This document shows, piece after piece, positions 51,331 through 60,975 of a DNA stretch of 64,000 nucleotides (within the stretch, counting starts at the first letter, position 1; the number at the start of each line of letters is the position of its first letter). The stretch comes from Sphingobacterium tenebrionis. GTDB lineage: Bacteria > Bacteroidota > Bacteroidia > Sphingobacteriales > Sphingobacteriaceae. The notes beneath the pieces are model-generated. The model did no database searches, was not told where the DNA came from, and saw nothing but the letters and a program-made list of their open reading frames with translations. The stretch spans positions 62,001-126,000 of the forward strand of contig NZ_JAYLLN010000006.1 in assembly GCF_037126265.1 (NCBI RefSeq). The letters are read 5' to 3'. A program made the position numbers and the translations under genes.

Positions 51331-52161
51331 TTATTTACTGTTGGCCATCGCATAAACCTGCTGTTTAACATCTTCGGCCCAGGCTCTTTCGTTTTTGCTT
51401 TGGTCGAAATGTGTATATGGAATACGTTTACCGATGCGGATTTTGATGTTCTTCCCGCGTTGGGAAAACAACTCATCAGGTAAATATAACATTTCAATGT
51501 TAGCTTTTAAACCTAGTTTTGCTCTTATTCTCGCTAAATTATAGAAGAAATTAGAATTCCTACCCTCAATGTAGACAGGAACGATGTCCTTTTTGTATTT
51601 TTTTGCTTTATTGATAAAGCTTTTTTTCCATTCTAGGTCAACAATTTTGCCTTTTATTTTCCGTGAAACCAATCCGGCCGGGAAAACCAACAGGGCATGG
51701 TCGGAGGCATAGGCGGTTTCAATGGCCGCGATTCCTGCCTTACTCTGATTGCCTACCTTATTAACAGGCACGAACAAAGGCTCCAGGTTGCGGATGTTCA
51801 ATAGGATATCATTCACCAGGAATTTCACATCCTTCCGGTATTTTCCGATAGCCTGCATAAAAGCCACGCCATCCAGTCCACCAAGTGGGTGGTTGGAAGC
51901 AAAGATCACACTATCCTCCAAAGGAATGTTCTCCACACCCTCCAGATGAACCTCTACATCCAGCTCCTTCAATAAAGAATCCACAAAATCCAAGCCTAGG
52001 TCATCGTAATACCTGGTCATGATATAGTTGATCTCATCTTCGTGTATAACACGCTCTAAGTAACTAATTAATGGTTTGGGTATCCACTTCGCTAATTTTG
52101 GACTTTTCTTATGAATGACTTCTCGAATCTTTATAAACTTCTCTTGCTCTAGTAAGTCCAT
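51331..52161 (-). CDS. glsA: PlsC-like O-acyltransferase GlsA
   Basis: 276-aa 1-acylglycerol-3-phosphate acyltransferase-like protein. Acyltransferase block I (HxxxxD) is ASNHPLGGLDG near residue 90, block II is near residue 130 (LEPLFVPVN), and block III is LLVFPAGLVSRK near residue 157. With the GlsB-type gene 6 nt downstream it should O-acylate the 3-hydroxy group of an N-acyl amino acid to form a diacyl aminolipid of the membrane. A generic lysophosphatidic acid acyltransferase role is the alternative. Confidence 0.85.
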   Translation of the reverse strand: MDLLEQEKFIKIREVIHKKSPKLAKWIPKPLISYLERVIHEDEINYIMTRYYDDLGLDFVDSLLKELDVEVHLEGVENIPLEDSVIFASNHPLGGLDGVAFMQAIGKYRKDVKFLVNDILLNIRNLEPLFVPVNKVGNQSKAGIAAIETAYASDHALLVFPAGLVSRKIKGKIVDLEWKKSFINKAKKYKKDIVPVYIEGRNSNFFYNLARIRAKLGLKANIEMLYLPDELFSQRGKNIKIRIGKRIPYTHFDQSKNERAWAEDVKQQVYAMANSK

Positions 52162-52336
52162 ATAATTACCGCTCTTTTTAAAGTAGGGTAAAATTACACA
52201 TTTCCTTTAAAGTACCATTAAACATCTTTTTATTTTATTTCAAAATATATATTTTCGTTACCTTAGCATCAACGAATCATTAAACTCCTAATTAAACGTT
52301 TTCTCAAAATAAGGGTTTAATATATAAAACGGTTTC

Positions 52337-52999
52337 ATGTATATAGGCGAAAACATATCTACGCTCTACACCGAGGTCCATCCAAACGACACGGTAGCTG
52401 CTACCCTGGATAAGGTCAATGAGCTCCATCTCCAACAACTCCCTGTTGTTAAAGGCAAGGAATACCTGGGGATCATCACCGAAGAAGACCTCTTGAACGT
52501 AGATGATGACCTGAAAACCATCAAGGAACTCAAGTTCACTTTTCCATTTATTTATCTTTTCGATTACCAACATATTTTTGATGCCCTGCAATACCTGGAA
52601 ACTTATCAGTTTGATATGTTGCCCATCATGAACAAGAACAACCAATATGTGGGTGTGATCACGCCAAAGGATCTGCTATTGGCCTTGAACAAGACCGTAT
52701 CCAACCAGGAGATTGGGGCGATCATCGTGTTGGAAATGGAAGAGCGCGACAATTCCTTGACCCATATTGCGAATATCATCGAATCGGAAAACTGTAAGAT
52801 CCTGCAGACTGGCGTTAAGGTGATGGAGGATTCATCCAAAGTGGAACTGACCATCAAACTCAACAAGACCAATATTTCTTCGGTTTTGGCATCCCTCTGG
52901 CGACATGATTATGTGGTGAAAGCGACTTTTAATGATGGATCTGACCAGAACGACATACAAGAGCGGTACAATCTTTTGATGAATTATTTGAACCTATAA
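52337..52999 (+). CDS. CBS domain protein
   Basis: 220 aa, cytoplasmic. Two CBS repeats (about residues 8-60 and 70-125: LPVVKGKEYLGIITEEDLL, MLPIMNKNNQYVGVITPKDLL), then an ACT-like C-terminal region (about 135-210). CBS pairs bind adenosine nucleotides and regulate partner proteins; the partner is not known. First of the CBS-nadK-uppS-bamA-ompH-ompH series, 43 nt before nadK. Confidence 0.9.
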   Translation: MYIGENISTLYTEVHPNDTVAATLDKVNELHLQQLPVVKGKEYLGIITEEDLLNVDDDLKTIKELKFTFPFIYLFDYQHIFDALQYLETYQFDMLPIMNKNNQYVGVITPKDLLLALNKTVSNQEIGAIIVLEMEERDNSLTHIANIIESENCKILQTGVKVMEDSSKVELTIKLNKTNISSVLASLWRHDYVVKATFNDGSDQNDIQERYNLLMNYLNL

Positions 53000-53042
53000 T
53001 TTATCAGAAATTCCCATCTTTGACTAAATTTTAAAAGAAAGC

Positions 53043-53936
53043 ATGAAAGAACTGGCCATCGCAGTATATGGACGTGAATTTAACCAATCGGTTATCGGCT
53101 ACGTTGTTGAGCTGTTCAGTTACCTCCGCGAACGCAATGTTCAGGTATATATCTACCACGATTTCCACAGTTTTTTAAAGAAACTATGCAAAGTGGATTT
53201 CAAATTCAAAAAATTTAGATCTCATAAGGATCTCCCGAAGGATATTTCGTTTATGCTGAGCCTTGGTGGCGATGGAACCATGCTGGCCGCAGCAACCTTG
53301 ATTAAGGACTCCGGAATCCCGATCGCAGGTATCAACTTCGGTCGTTTGGGATTCTTAGCCAACATTTCAAAAAACAAGATCGAAGAGGCATTGGACCAAA
53401 TCTTGGCAAACCAATACCAGATCCAAAAGCGTGGGCTGTTGCAGGTAGAAACCTCAGATGGAACCCTTGTGGCCGGAGATAATATTGCGCTAAATGACAT
53501 AACGGTATTTCGTTCGGATTCTTCCGCTATGATCACAGTAAATGCGGTATTGGATAATGAGCTCTTGAACTCCTATTGGGCCGATGGATTGATCATTGCG
53601 ACACCAACCGGCTCCACAGCCTATTCCTTAAGCTGTGGCGGGCCGATCCTGATGCCGGGAAGCGGCAACTTCGTGATTACCCCTATCTCTCCCCACAACC
53701 TGAACGTACGCCCTATCGTCGTCAGTGAAAACATGAAATTGCACCTGGAGATCGAAAGTCGCACGGAAAAATACATCTTGAGCTGCGATTCGAAAAGTTA
53801 TACCCTATCGACAAATACAACCTTAACCATTTCCAAAGCGCCTTTCAACATCAACTTGATCAGGCTTCAGAATGACCAGTATTTCAGTATCCTACGGGAG
53901 AAATTACTATGGGGTATAGACGTCAGAAATTATTAA
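53043..53936 (+). CDS. nadK: NAD kinase
   Basis: 297 aa; phosphorylates NAD to NADP. Diagnostic motifs: LSLGGDGTMLAAA near residue 75 (GGDGT), INFGRLGFLA near residue 99, and DGLIIATPTGSTAYSLSCGGPI near residue 181. Full family length. It lies in the conserved block leading to bamA. Confidence 0.97.
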   Translation: MKELAIAVYGREFNQSVIGYVVELFSYLRERNVQVYIYHDFHSFLKKLCKVDFKFKKFRSHKDLPKDISFMLSLGGDGTMLAAATLIKDSGIPIAGINFGRLGFLANISKNKIEEALDQILANQYQIQKRGLLQVETSDGTLVAGDNIALNDITVFRSDSSAMITVNAVLDNELLNSYWADGLIIATPTGSTAYSLSCGGPILMPGSGNFVITPISPHNLNVRPIVVSENMKLHLEIESRTEKYILSCDSKSYTLSTNTTLTISKAPFNINLIRLQNDQYFSILREKLLWGIDVRNY

Positions 53937-53993
53937 TCAAGGTTTAAAGTTCATTTAACACTATTTAATATCAAAGGATTATCTGAAAACCTG

Positions 53994-54001
53994 TATCTTT
54001 A
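53994..54001 (+). promoter_or_regulatory. Near-consensus promoter TATCTTTA before uppS
   Basis: One mismatch to TAnnTTTG, 17 nt before the uppS start, in an 82-bp gap after nadK. It could start a uppS-bamA transcript. Confidence 0.35.
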
Positions 54002-54018
54002 CCGCAGTATACAATCAA

Positions 54019-54756
54019 ATGAACTATAAAGATAAAATAGACAAAACTAACCTTCCTAAGCATATTGCGATTATCATGGATGGCAATGGCCGATGGGCCA
54101 AGGAACAGGGTGAGCTGCGTGTATTTGGACACAAAAACGGTGTTACAGCTGTTCGGGAGGCCTTGGAGGCTGCTGTTGAAATCGGCGTTTCCTACCTCAC
54201 CTTATATGCTTTTTCCACCGAAAACTGGAACCGACCTGAATTTGAAGTCAATGCCTTGATGGAACTCTTAGTGAATTCCCTCAACCAGGAATTACCTACC
54301 TTCCAGGCCAACAATATCCGGGTAAATACCATCGGAAAGACTTCTGACCTACCAGATCATTGTCAAGTAACCTTGGCAAGTACCATCGATCAGACGAAGA
54401 ACAATACAGGCTGTACCCTTACTTTAGCCTTAAGCTATGGTTCCAGACAAGAGATTGTGGAAGCCACCAAAAGGATAGCGGAAAAGGTGAAGAACAATGA
54501 ACTTGATCCTTCGAATATTAATGAAGAAACCATAAGCCAGCATCTTTATACCTATGATATGCCGGATCCCGATATTCTGATCAGAACATCCGGTGAAGAA
54601 CGCATCAGTAACTACATGCTTTGGCAGATCGCTTATTCTGAATTATTCTTCCTACCCATTATGTGGCCGGAGTTTTCCAGAGAACATCTCTTCGAGTGTA
54701 TTTATTTATATCAAAATCGCGAAAGAAGATTTGGGAAAACTAGTGAACAATTGTAA
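54019..54756 (+). CDS. uppS: Isoprenyl transferase (undecaprenyl diphosphate synthase)
   Basis: 245-aa cis-prenyltransferase that makes the C55 lipid carrier for peptidoglycan and O-antigen. Signatures: IAIIMDGNGRWAKEQG near residue 16 (catalytic Asp), YLTLYAFSTENWNRP near residue 60, and DPDILIRTSGEERISNYMLWQIAYSE near residue 183. Adjacent to bamA as in many Bacteroidota. Confidence 0.97.
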   Translation: MNYKDKIDKTNLPKHIAIIMDGNGRWAKEQGELRVFGHKNGVTAVREALEAAVEIGVSYLTLYAFSTENWNRPEFEVNALMELLVNSLNQELPTFQANNIRVNTIGKTSDLPDHCQVTLASTIDQTKNNTGCTLTLALSYGSRQEIVEATKRIAEKVKNNELDPSNINEETISQHLYTYDMPDPDILIRTSGEERISNYMLWQIAYSELFFLPIMWPEFSREHLFECIYLYQNRERRFGKTSEQL

Positions 54757-54876
54757 GAAATACTTACTTTTGCAACATTTTGATTTTGGATGGGTTAATC
54801 CCCGAAATCCGCAATATTTCTTTTAACAAAAATTAACAAGACTTTGCTGTACTTTAGCAGACATAATAAAAAGTAG

Positions 54877-57450
54877 ATGAAGCATATACTAAAAATTTCT
54901 ATTTTTCTGACCATCTTAATTTGCAATTTCTCGCATGCCCAAATCCTTGGTGGTAATCCCATAAACGTCAATGACCCCGATGAAATTGACTATAATAACC
55001 CTAAGAATTATGTCATTGGAGGAGTGACTGTTACAGGAGCACAATACTTAGAGAGCGATGTATTGATTACCATTTCCAAATTGGTCGTAGGTAATTACAT
55101 CGAGGTACCTTCTGAGCAGACAGCTAATGTGATCAAGGATCTGATGGATCAGAACCTATTCGAGGATGTTCAGTTATATGCTACAAAAATACAGGACGAG
55201 ACGATCTTTTTGGAAATCCGAGTAAAGGAACGCCCAAGATTGACCCGTGTGGATATTGAAGGTTTGAGCAAGACCCAAACGGAAGAAGTTCGTAAGCGTT
55301 TGAATACTACGGCTGGCCGAATTGTCAATGAAAACCTATTATTGACCACCCGTACGACCATCGAGAAATTCTTGAGGGAGAAATCCTATCTATATCCGGA
55401 AATTACGATCAAGACCGCAAAAGATACAACCCAACCGAACAATGAAATTGTTATGGTGGATATCGAAAGAAACAAGAAAATCAAAGTTCATCATGTGAAT
55501 TTTGAAGGCAATGAAGAATTTACGGATAAGCAGCTTCAAAAATACCTTAAAGGTGTTAAACCAAGAATGTGGTACCGTGTATTTGGTCCTGGTAAATTCA
55601 AGGAAGATAAATACGAAGAAGCGAAAGAAAAACTGATCGCTAAGATGCAGGATAAAGGATACCGTGATGCAGAAATCATCAGGGATTCCGTATACCGTTA
55701 TGACAACAATGAAGTTGGAATCGATATTGATCTTTACGAAGGTCCTCGTTACTATGTGGGTAACATCAGCTGGTCCGGAAACGCGAAGTTCAAGGATTCC
55801 ATTCTGAACATCTTTTTAGGTATTCAGAAAAGCGATATCTACAGTGAGGAAAAATTGAACTCGAAGTTGATGGGTCCTACCCGTAACTCGGATGATATTG
55901 CGGCAATCTATCAGAACGATGGTTACCTGACATTCAACATCCAACCGATCATCAAAAGAATCTATAACGATACGATCGACCTGGAGATCCAAATGTCTGA
56001 AGGTAAACAGTACACGATCAACAACGTGATCTTGAAAGGTAATGATGTAACGAACGACCGCGTGGTTCTACGTTCGATCTACACCAAACCAGGTCAGAAA
56101 TATTCAAGGGAATTATTGGTAAGAAGTGTTCGTGAGATCTCCCAATTGGGGATGTTTGATGAGCAGAAAGTTCAACCTGCCCCTATCAACCTGAACTTTG
56201 AAGAAGGAACAACAGACATCGAATTCTCGGTTGCAGAGAAGCCTTCAGATCAGGTGGAACTATCCGGTGGTTATGGTGCAGGACAGGTAATCGGTACCTT
56301 AGGTCTTACCTTCAATAACTTCTCGACGTCTAACTTATTTAAGAAAGATGCTTGGAAACCACTTCCTCGTGGAGATGGTCAGAAATTAAGTATCCGTGGA
56401 CAGACTTCCGGAAAGCGTTATCAGTCGTATAGCTTCTCCTTCTCGGAGCCATGGTTAGGTGGTAAGAAACCTATCTATTTCGGATTGAGTGCTTACATTT
56501 CGAATTCACAACAACAATATTACAATTGGCAAACGCAGCGTTACGAAGGCTATGCGAACAACCCTAAAATTCAAATGCACGGGGTTACAGCGACCTTAGG
56601 TAAGCGTCTTCAATGGCCAGACAACTACTTCCAGATCAATAGCTCCCTATCTTACCAACGTTATTATTTGGAAAACTATAGAGGTTATTTCATCTTCTCA
56701 GACGGTGAAGCATACAACATCAACTTTACCCAAGAGATTAGTCGTAACTCTGTTGATGCACCGATCTACCCTACTTCTGGTTCACACCTGAAGTTCAGCG
56801 TACAATTGACGCCTCCATATTCCTTGATGAACAACATCAACTATGCAACCGCTCCAGATAATGAAAAATACAAATGGACGGAATACCATAAATGGAAATT
56901 CGATTCGCAATGGTACACGAAAATCGTAGGTAAATTGGTGTTGAAAACCCAAGCACAATTTGGTTACCTAGGTACTTACGGTGATGAAACACCTACCTCT
57001 CCATTTGAGCGTTTCAAATTAGGGGGTGATGGTATGCAAGGTTTCGACTTCTTGCAAGGTTCTGAGATCATCGCGATGCGTGGTTATGCCAATGGATATA
57101 TTATCCCAGCTTCTACCGGATCAAACATGCAATATACGGCGGCAAGCTCAGGTAGCCCGATCTATGCGAAATACCAGATCGAACTTCGTCACCCAATCTT
57201 GTTGAATGATCAGGCAACGGTATTTGCGTTGGCATTTGCTGAAGCAGGTAATACCTGGAACAAATTCTCTGAAGTGAATCCATTCAAGGTTCGTCGTTCA
57301 GTGGGTGTTGGAGCACGTATCTTCCTACCGATCTTCGGTATGTTGGGTATTGACTACGGTCATGCGATGGATCCTATCCCTGGATTGCCTTCGAGCCAGT
57401 GGAAACAGAACTTCACGTTCAGTATCATCCAGAACATGGGCGGATTTTAG
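54877..57450 (+). CDS. bamA: Outer membrane protein assembly factor BamA
   Basis: 857 aa. Signal peptide to SHAQ near residue 22, then about five POTRA domains (residues about 45-430; conserved VTGAQYLESDVLI, VKERPRLTRVDIEGLSKT, LYEGPRYYVGNISWSGN), then a 16-strand Omp85 barrel ending in a C-terminal Phe. The barrel carries the lid-lock VRGF-like segment (IAMRGYANG here). Central catalyst of beta-barrel insertion. Upstream is the near-match promoter TACTTTAG. Two OmpH/Skp chaperone genes follow, the matching periplasmic partners. Confidence 0.96.
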   Translation: MKHILKISIFLTILICNFSHAQILGGNPINVNDPDEIDYNNPKNYVIGGVTVTGAQYLESDVLITISKLVVGNYIEVPSEQTANVIKDLMDQNLFEDVQLYATKIQDETIFLEIRVKERPRLTRVDIEGLSKTQTEEVRKRLNTTAGRIVNENLLLTTRTTIEKFLREKSYLYPEITIKTAKDTTQPNNEIVMVDIERNKKIKVHHVNFEGNEEFTDKQLQKYLKGVKPRMWYRVFGPGKFKEDKYEEAKEKLIAKMQDKGYRDAEIIRDSVYRYDNNEVGIDIDLYEGPRYYVGNISWSGNAKFKDSILNIFLGIQKSDIYSEEKLNSKLMGPTRNSDDIAAIYQNDGYLTFNIQPIIKRIYNDTIDLEIQMSEGKQYTINNVILKGNDVTNDRVVLRSIYTKPGQKYSRELLVRSVREISQLGMFDEQKVQPAPINLNFEEGTTDIEFSVAEKPSDQVELSGGYGAGQVIGTLGLTFNNFSTSNLFKKDAWKPLPRGDGQKLSIRGQTSGKRYQSYSFSFSEPWLGGKKPIYFGLSAYISNSQQQYYNWQTQRYEGYANNPKIQMHGVTATLGKRLQWPDNYFQINSSLSYQRYYLENYRGYFIFSDGEAYNINFTQEISRNSVDAPIYPTSGSHLKFSVQLTPPYSLMNNINYATAPDNEKYKWTEYHKWKFDSQWYTKIVGKLVLKTQAQFGYLGTYGDETPTSPFERFKLGGDGMQGFDFLQGSEIIAMRGYANGYIIPASTGSNMQYTAASSGSPIYAKYQIELRHPILLNDQATVFALAFAEAGNTWNKFSEVNPFKVRRSVGVGARIFLPIFGMLGIDYGHAMDPIPGLPSSQWKQNFTFSIIQNMGGF

Positions 57451-57508
57451 TAATTAAACTTTTTATAATTTTAATTGTCTTAAAAAGTAGAATTAAAAAA
57501 ATATTGAT

Positions 57509-58048
57509 ATGTCAATGAAAAAAATTATAACTACGGCCTTGATGCTAACCATGATGGTGGGCATCTCCTTTGCACAAAAAATTGCTTATGTAGATTCGGA
57601 GTATATCATGAAACATATTCCTGAAGTTGCAAGCGCACAGAAGAAAGTGGATGCCTTGTCCCAACAATGGCAACAAGAAGTGGATAAACAATACGAAGAG
57701 ATTGAGCGCATGTACCAGGCTTATCAGAACGACCAACAGAAGTTGAACGCAGATATGCGCAGACGTCGTGAAGATGAGATTGTGAACAAAGAGAAAGCGG
57801 TTAAAGAATTACAACGCAGTAAATTCGGATTCGATGGCGAGATCGTTAAACAACGTGAAACCTTGATGAAACCTATCCAAGATAGGGTTTCTAAAGCCAT
57901 TCAGGATATCGCTACTGCACAGCAATTGGATTTCATTTTAGACCGTCGTAGCGAGGTATCTTTCCTTTACGCGAACCCTAAAATGGATAAAAGCAATGAG
58001 GTAATCGTTAAATTGGGGTTAAAACCTAATCCAAGTTTAGCCAACTAA
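57509..58048 (+). CDS. OmpH/Skp family periplasmic chaperone (first copy)
   Basis: 179 aa. The signal peptide MKKIITTALMLTMMVGISFAQ is preceded by two extra residues (alternate start 57515). The mature protein is a long helical hairpin rich in Gln, Glu, Lys and Arg (residues about 45-115) on a small beta body (KIAYVDSEYIMKHIPEV at the start). Skp-type trimers grip unfolded outer-membrane proteins on the way to BamA, encoded just upstream. Confidence 0.93.
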   Translation: MSMKKIITTALMLTMMVGISFAQKIAYVDSEYIMKHIPEVASAQKKVDALSQQWQQEVDKQYEEIERMYQAYQNDQQKLNADMRRRREDEIVNKEKAVKELQRSKFGFDGEIVKQRETLMKPIQDRVSKAIQDIATAQQLDFILDRRSEVSFLYANPKMDKSNEVIVKLGLKPNPSLAN

Positions 58049-58132
58049 CGATTTTTTTATTATTTTGCGCATCTAAAAAAATTAACAAATATAAAAAACA
58101 GAAAAAACTTATATAATTATAAGACTAACAGA

Positions 58133-58693
58133 ATGAGCATGAAAAATTTATTGAAAAGTGTAGTATTAGCATCAGGACTTATTTTTGCAGCAAACGCAGC
58201 AAGCGCACAGCAAAAAGTTGGTCATATCAATTCTAGAACAGTTATGGAATCTACTACAGATTTCAAGAATGCGCAGACACAAATCCAAAGCCTTGGTGCT
58301 ACCAAAGACAAAGAACTACAAGATATGTTTACCTTGTATCAAGCTAAACAAAAAGATCTTAATGATAAAGCGAGAAACAGAAGCGAAGCTAACAAGGAAA
58401 CAGTTGATGTGGAATTGAACAAGATCGCTACGGAGATGCGCGAAATGGAAGGAAAGATCCAAGAAAGCCAACAACAAGCTGAAAAAGATATGGAAGCTAA
58501 ACAGGCTGAATTGTTCGCTCCTATCCAAACAAAGATCATGACCGCTATCAACGCAGTAGCGAAAGAAAAAGGATATGCTTATATCCTGGATCTAGCATCT
58601 GGTTCAGTGGTTTATTCAGCAGGTGGTGATGACCTTACAGCTGATGTTCAAGCTAAATTAGGTGTAACTGCAGCTGCAGCTCCAAAGAAATAA
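58133..58693 (+). CDS. OmpH/Skp family periplasmic chaperone (second copy)
   Basis: 186 aa, paralogous to the preceding gene but diverged. Signal peptide with a cut near NAASAQ, the beta start QKVGHINSRTVMEST, a helical tentacle region (about residues 55-125) and a C-terminal beta part (YILDLASGSVVYSAGG). The tail is Ala-rich and ends in Lys. The tandem copies may serve different clients or form mixed trimers. A strong terminator follows. Confidence 0.93.
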   Translation: MSMKNLLKSVVLASGLIFAANAASAQQKVGHINSRTVMESTTDFKNAQTQIQSLGATKDKELQDMFTLYQAKQKDLNDKARNRSEANKETVDVELNKIATEMREMEGKIQESQQQAEKDMEAKQAELFAPIQTKIMTAINAVAKEKGYAYILDLASGSVVYSAGGDDLTADVQAKLGVTAAAAPKK

Positions 58694-58714
58694 TTAAAAA
58701 TCTATAAAGATTAT

Positions 58715-58742
58715 AAAAGCCTCCCTAGGGAGGCTTTTTTTA
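58715..58742 (+). terminator. Terminator after the OmpH genes
   Basis: AAAAGCCTCC-CTAG-GGAGGCTTTT, a perfect 24-nt palindrome followed by more T residues, 21 nt past the second ompH stop. Confidence 0.93.
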
Positions 58743-58821
58743 TTTATCTTATCCCATTAAGACAATTATTTTTAATCGGTCTAAATAATTTATTATGCCT
58801 GCATAGTATCTAAGGATTGAT

Positions 58822-58829
58822 TATATTTG
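58822..58829 (+). promoter_or_regulatory. Putative promoter of the Fe-S pair, -7 element TATATTTG
   Basis: Perfect TAnnTTTG match 20 nt before the start of the membrane Fe-S protein. Confidence 0.55.
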
Positions 58830-58849
58830 TTTTACCTAATTTGTAAACT

Positions 58850-60142
58850 ATGATCGGTCAATTGATTTTTGGCGTACTTCTGATCGCAGGCATCATCCTG
58901 TTCTATAAAAACGCCAGTAAAATATATCGCAATATTCGTTTAGGAAAATCCCTCGATCGCAGCGATCGTCCTTCGGAACGATTGAAGGTGATGTTGCTGG
59001 TGGCTTTCGGACAGAAGAAAATGTTCAAGAAGCCCATCCCAGCAATCCTTCACCTGTTTGTCTATGTAGGGTTCTGTATCATCAACATTGAGATGTTGGA
59101 GATCGTGATCGATGGCCTTTTCGGTACCCATCGCGTACTTTCCTTTATGGGTGGTTTTTACGATTTCCTGATCTTTTCCTTTGAGATCTTAGCCTTCCTG
59201 GTATTGATGGGCTGTGTGGTATTTGCCGTGCGCAGGAATATCCTTAAATTGAAGCGTTTGAATCAATCTGAATTAGACAATTGGCCGAAAACAGATGCCA
59301 ACCTGATCCTGACCGCGGAGATCCTTTTGATGGCTGCCTTCTTACTTATGAATGCCGCAGATTATAAACTTCAGCAATTGGGTGCTGCCCATTATCATGC
59401 TGTCGGATCCTTTCCGATCTCCCAATATATTGCGTCTTGGCTTCCCGATCAGGTGAGTACATTGATTGGGATCGAACGCGGAGCATGGTGGTTCCACATC
59501 ATCGGCGTTTTGGCCTTTTTGAATTACTTACCGATCTCAAAACATTTACATATTATACTGGCCTTCCCGAACACCTATTTCTCCAACCTGGAGCCTAAAG
59601 GCAAGTTTGAGAACATGCCTTCAGTTACGGCAGAGGTTCAAGTGATGTTGGATCCTTCCTTACCCCCACCCACCGGAGAACCAACCCGTTTTGGGGTGAA
59701 GGATGTACAGGACCTTACCTGGAAGAATCTGTTGGATGCCTATACCTGTACCGAATGTGGGCGATGTACCGCTGCTTGTCCGGCCAATATGACCGGGAAG
59801 TTACTATCCCCAAGAAAAATCATGATGGATACCCGCGATCGCTTAACGGATGTGGGCTTGAACATTGATAAAAACGGAGAGTTTGTAGATGATGGGAAAT
59901 CGCTATTGGATACACACATCAGCAGAGAGGAGATATGGGCTTGTACAAGCTGTAATGCATGTGTGGAGCAATGCCCGGTCAACATCAACCCTTTAGAGAT
60001 CATCATTGGTCTTCGTCAATATGCGGTGATGGAAGAATCGCAGGCACCAGCAAGTGTGAACAACATGTTCTCCAACCTGGAAAACAACGGTGCACCTTGG
60101 AAATATGCACAGGCAGATCGTGCAAATTGGGCAAATCAATAA
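58850..60142 (+). CDS. Membrane (Fe-S)-binding protein (HdrC/NarI-like, 2x[4Fe-4S])
   Basis: 430 aa. The N-terminal half holds about five hydrophobic helices with His residues placed as in b-type cytochromes of the NarI/DsrM kind (HLFVYVGFCI, FHIIGVLAFLNYLPISKHLH). The C-terminal half is a soluble ferredoxin domain with two clusters, CTECGRCTAACP near residue 299 and CTSCNACVEQCP near residue 366. It is followed 12 nt later by a CCG-domain protein. Together they resemble heterodisulfide-reductase-like quinone oxidoreductase modules. The electron partner (perhaps ETF or a soluble dehydrogenase) is not encoded nearby. Confidence 0.87.
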   Translation: MIGQLIFGVLLIAGIILFYKNASKIYRNIRLGKSLDRSDRPSERLKVMLLVAFGQKKMFKKPIPAILHLFVYVGFCIINIEMLEIVIDGLFGTHRVLSFMGGFYDFLIFSFEILAFLVLMGCVVFAVRRNILKLKRLNQSELDNWPKTDANLILTAEILLMAAFLLMNAADYKLQQLGAAHYHAVGSFPISQYIASWLPDQVSTLIGIERGAWWFHIIGVLAFLNYLPISKHLHIILAFPNTYFSNLEPKGKFENMPSVTAEVQVMLDPSLPPPTGEPTRFGVKDVQDLTWKNLLDAYTCTECGRCTAACPANMTGKLLSPRKIMMDTRDRLTDVGLNIDKNGEFVDDGKSLLDTHISREEIWACTSCNACVEQCPVNINPLEIIIGLRQYAVMEESQAPASVNNMFSNLENNGAPWKYAQADRANWANQ

Positions 60143-60154
60143 AAAAGAAAAAAC

Positions 60155-60949
60155 ATGGAAAACGAACTTCATATACCAACAGTAGCCGAGTTATTAGCAA
60201 AAGGAGAAAGCCCAGACCTATTGTTTTGGGTGGGATGTGCCGGTAGTTTTGATGAACGTGCGCAGCGCATCACCAAAGACATCTGCAAGATCCTTCAACA
60301 TGTAGGGATCAAATATGCCATCCTAGGCACGGAAGAAAGCTGTACGGGAGATCCGGCAAAACGGGCAGGAAATGAATTCCTGTTCCAGATGCAGGCGATG
60401 ATGAATATCCAGGTATTGGATGGTTATGAAATCAAAAAGATCGTGACCGCCTGCCCACATTGTTTCAATACCATAAAAAATGAATACCCGAGCTTAGGCG
60501 GCCACTATGAAGTGATCCACCACACCCAATTGATCCAATCGTTGATCGATGAAGGGAAATTGAAACCTGCCGATGGAAATGAATTCAAGGGCAAGCGAAT
60601 CACTTACCATGACCCTTGTTATCTAGGCAGGGCAAATGATGTCTATGAGGCACCAAGGAAAGCCTTGGAGGTTTTGGATGCCGACCTGGTGGAACTTAAA
60701 CGCTGTAAATCCAATGGTTTATGCTGTGGAGCTGGTGGTGCTCAGATGTTCAAAGAACCTGAAAAGGGCAATAAGGATGTGAATGTAGAGCGTATTGAGG
60801 ATGTGATCGAAAGCAAGGCCTCCATTGTTGCCGCAGCTTGTCCTTTCTGTATGACGATGTTGAGGGATGGGGTGAAAGTAAAAGACAAGGAACAGGAAAT
60901 CCAGGTACTGGATATCGCAGAGATTACCGTAAAGGCAAATAAAATTTAA
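60155..60949 (+). CDS. CCG-domain (Fe-S)-binding protein (HdrB/GlpC-like)
   Basis: 264 aa with two cysteine-rich CCG (DUF224) domains, each carrying Cx(n)CCGxxC-like ligands. The first has FWVGCAGSFDERAQR, CTGDPAKR and CPHCFNT. The second has YHDPCYLGRANDVYE, LCCGAGGAQMF and AACPFCMTM. Such domains hold a catalytic noncubane or ordinary [4Fe-4S] cluster in heterodisulfide reductase, glycolate oxidase and lactate oxidase subunits. It is co-transcribed with the membrane Fe-S protein and presumably docks on its cytoplasmic side. Confidence 0.9.
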   Translation: MENELHIPTVAELLAKGESPDLLFWVGCAGSFDERAQRITKDICKILQHVGIKYAILGTEESCTGDPAKRAGNEFLFQMQAMMNIQVLDGYEIKKIVTACPHCFNTIKNEYPSLGGHYEVIHHTQLIQSLIDEGKLKPADGNEFKGKRITYHDPCYLGRANDVYEAPRKALEVLDADLVELKRCKSNGLCCGAGGAQMFKEPEKGNKDVNVERIEDVIESKASIVAAACPFCMTMLRDGVKVKDKEQEIQVLDIAEITVKANKI

Positions 60950-60975
60950 ACAAGAATAAGAGGAATTTTAAGGGG

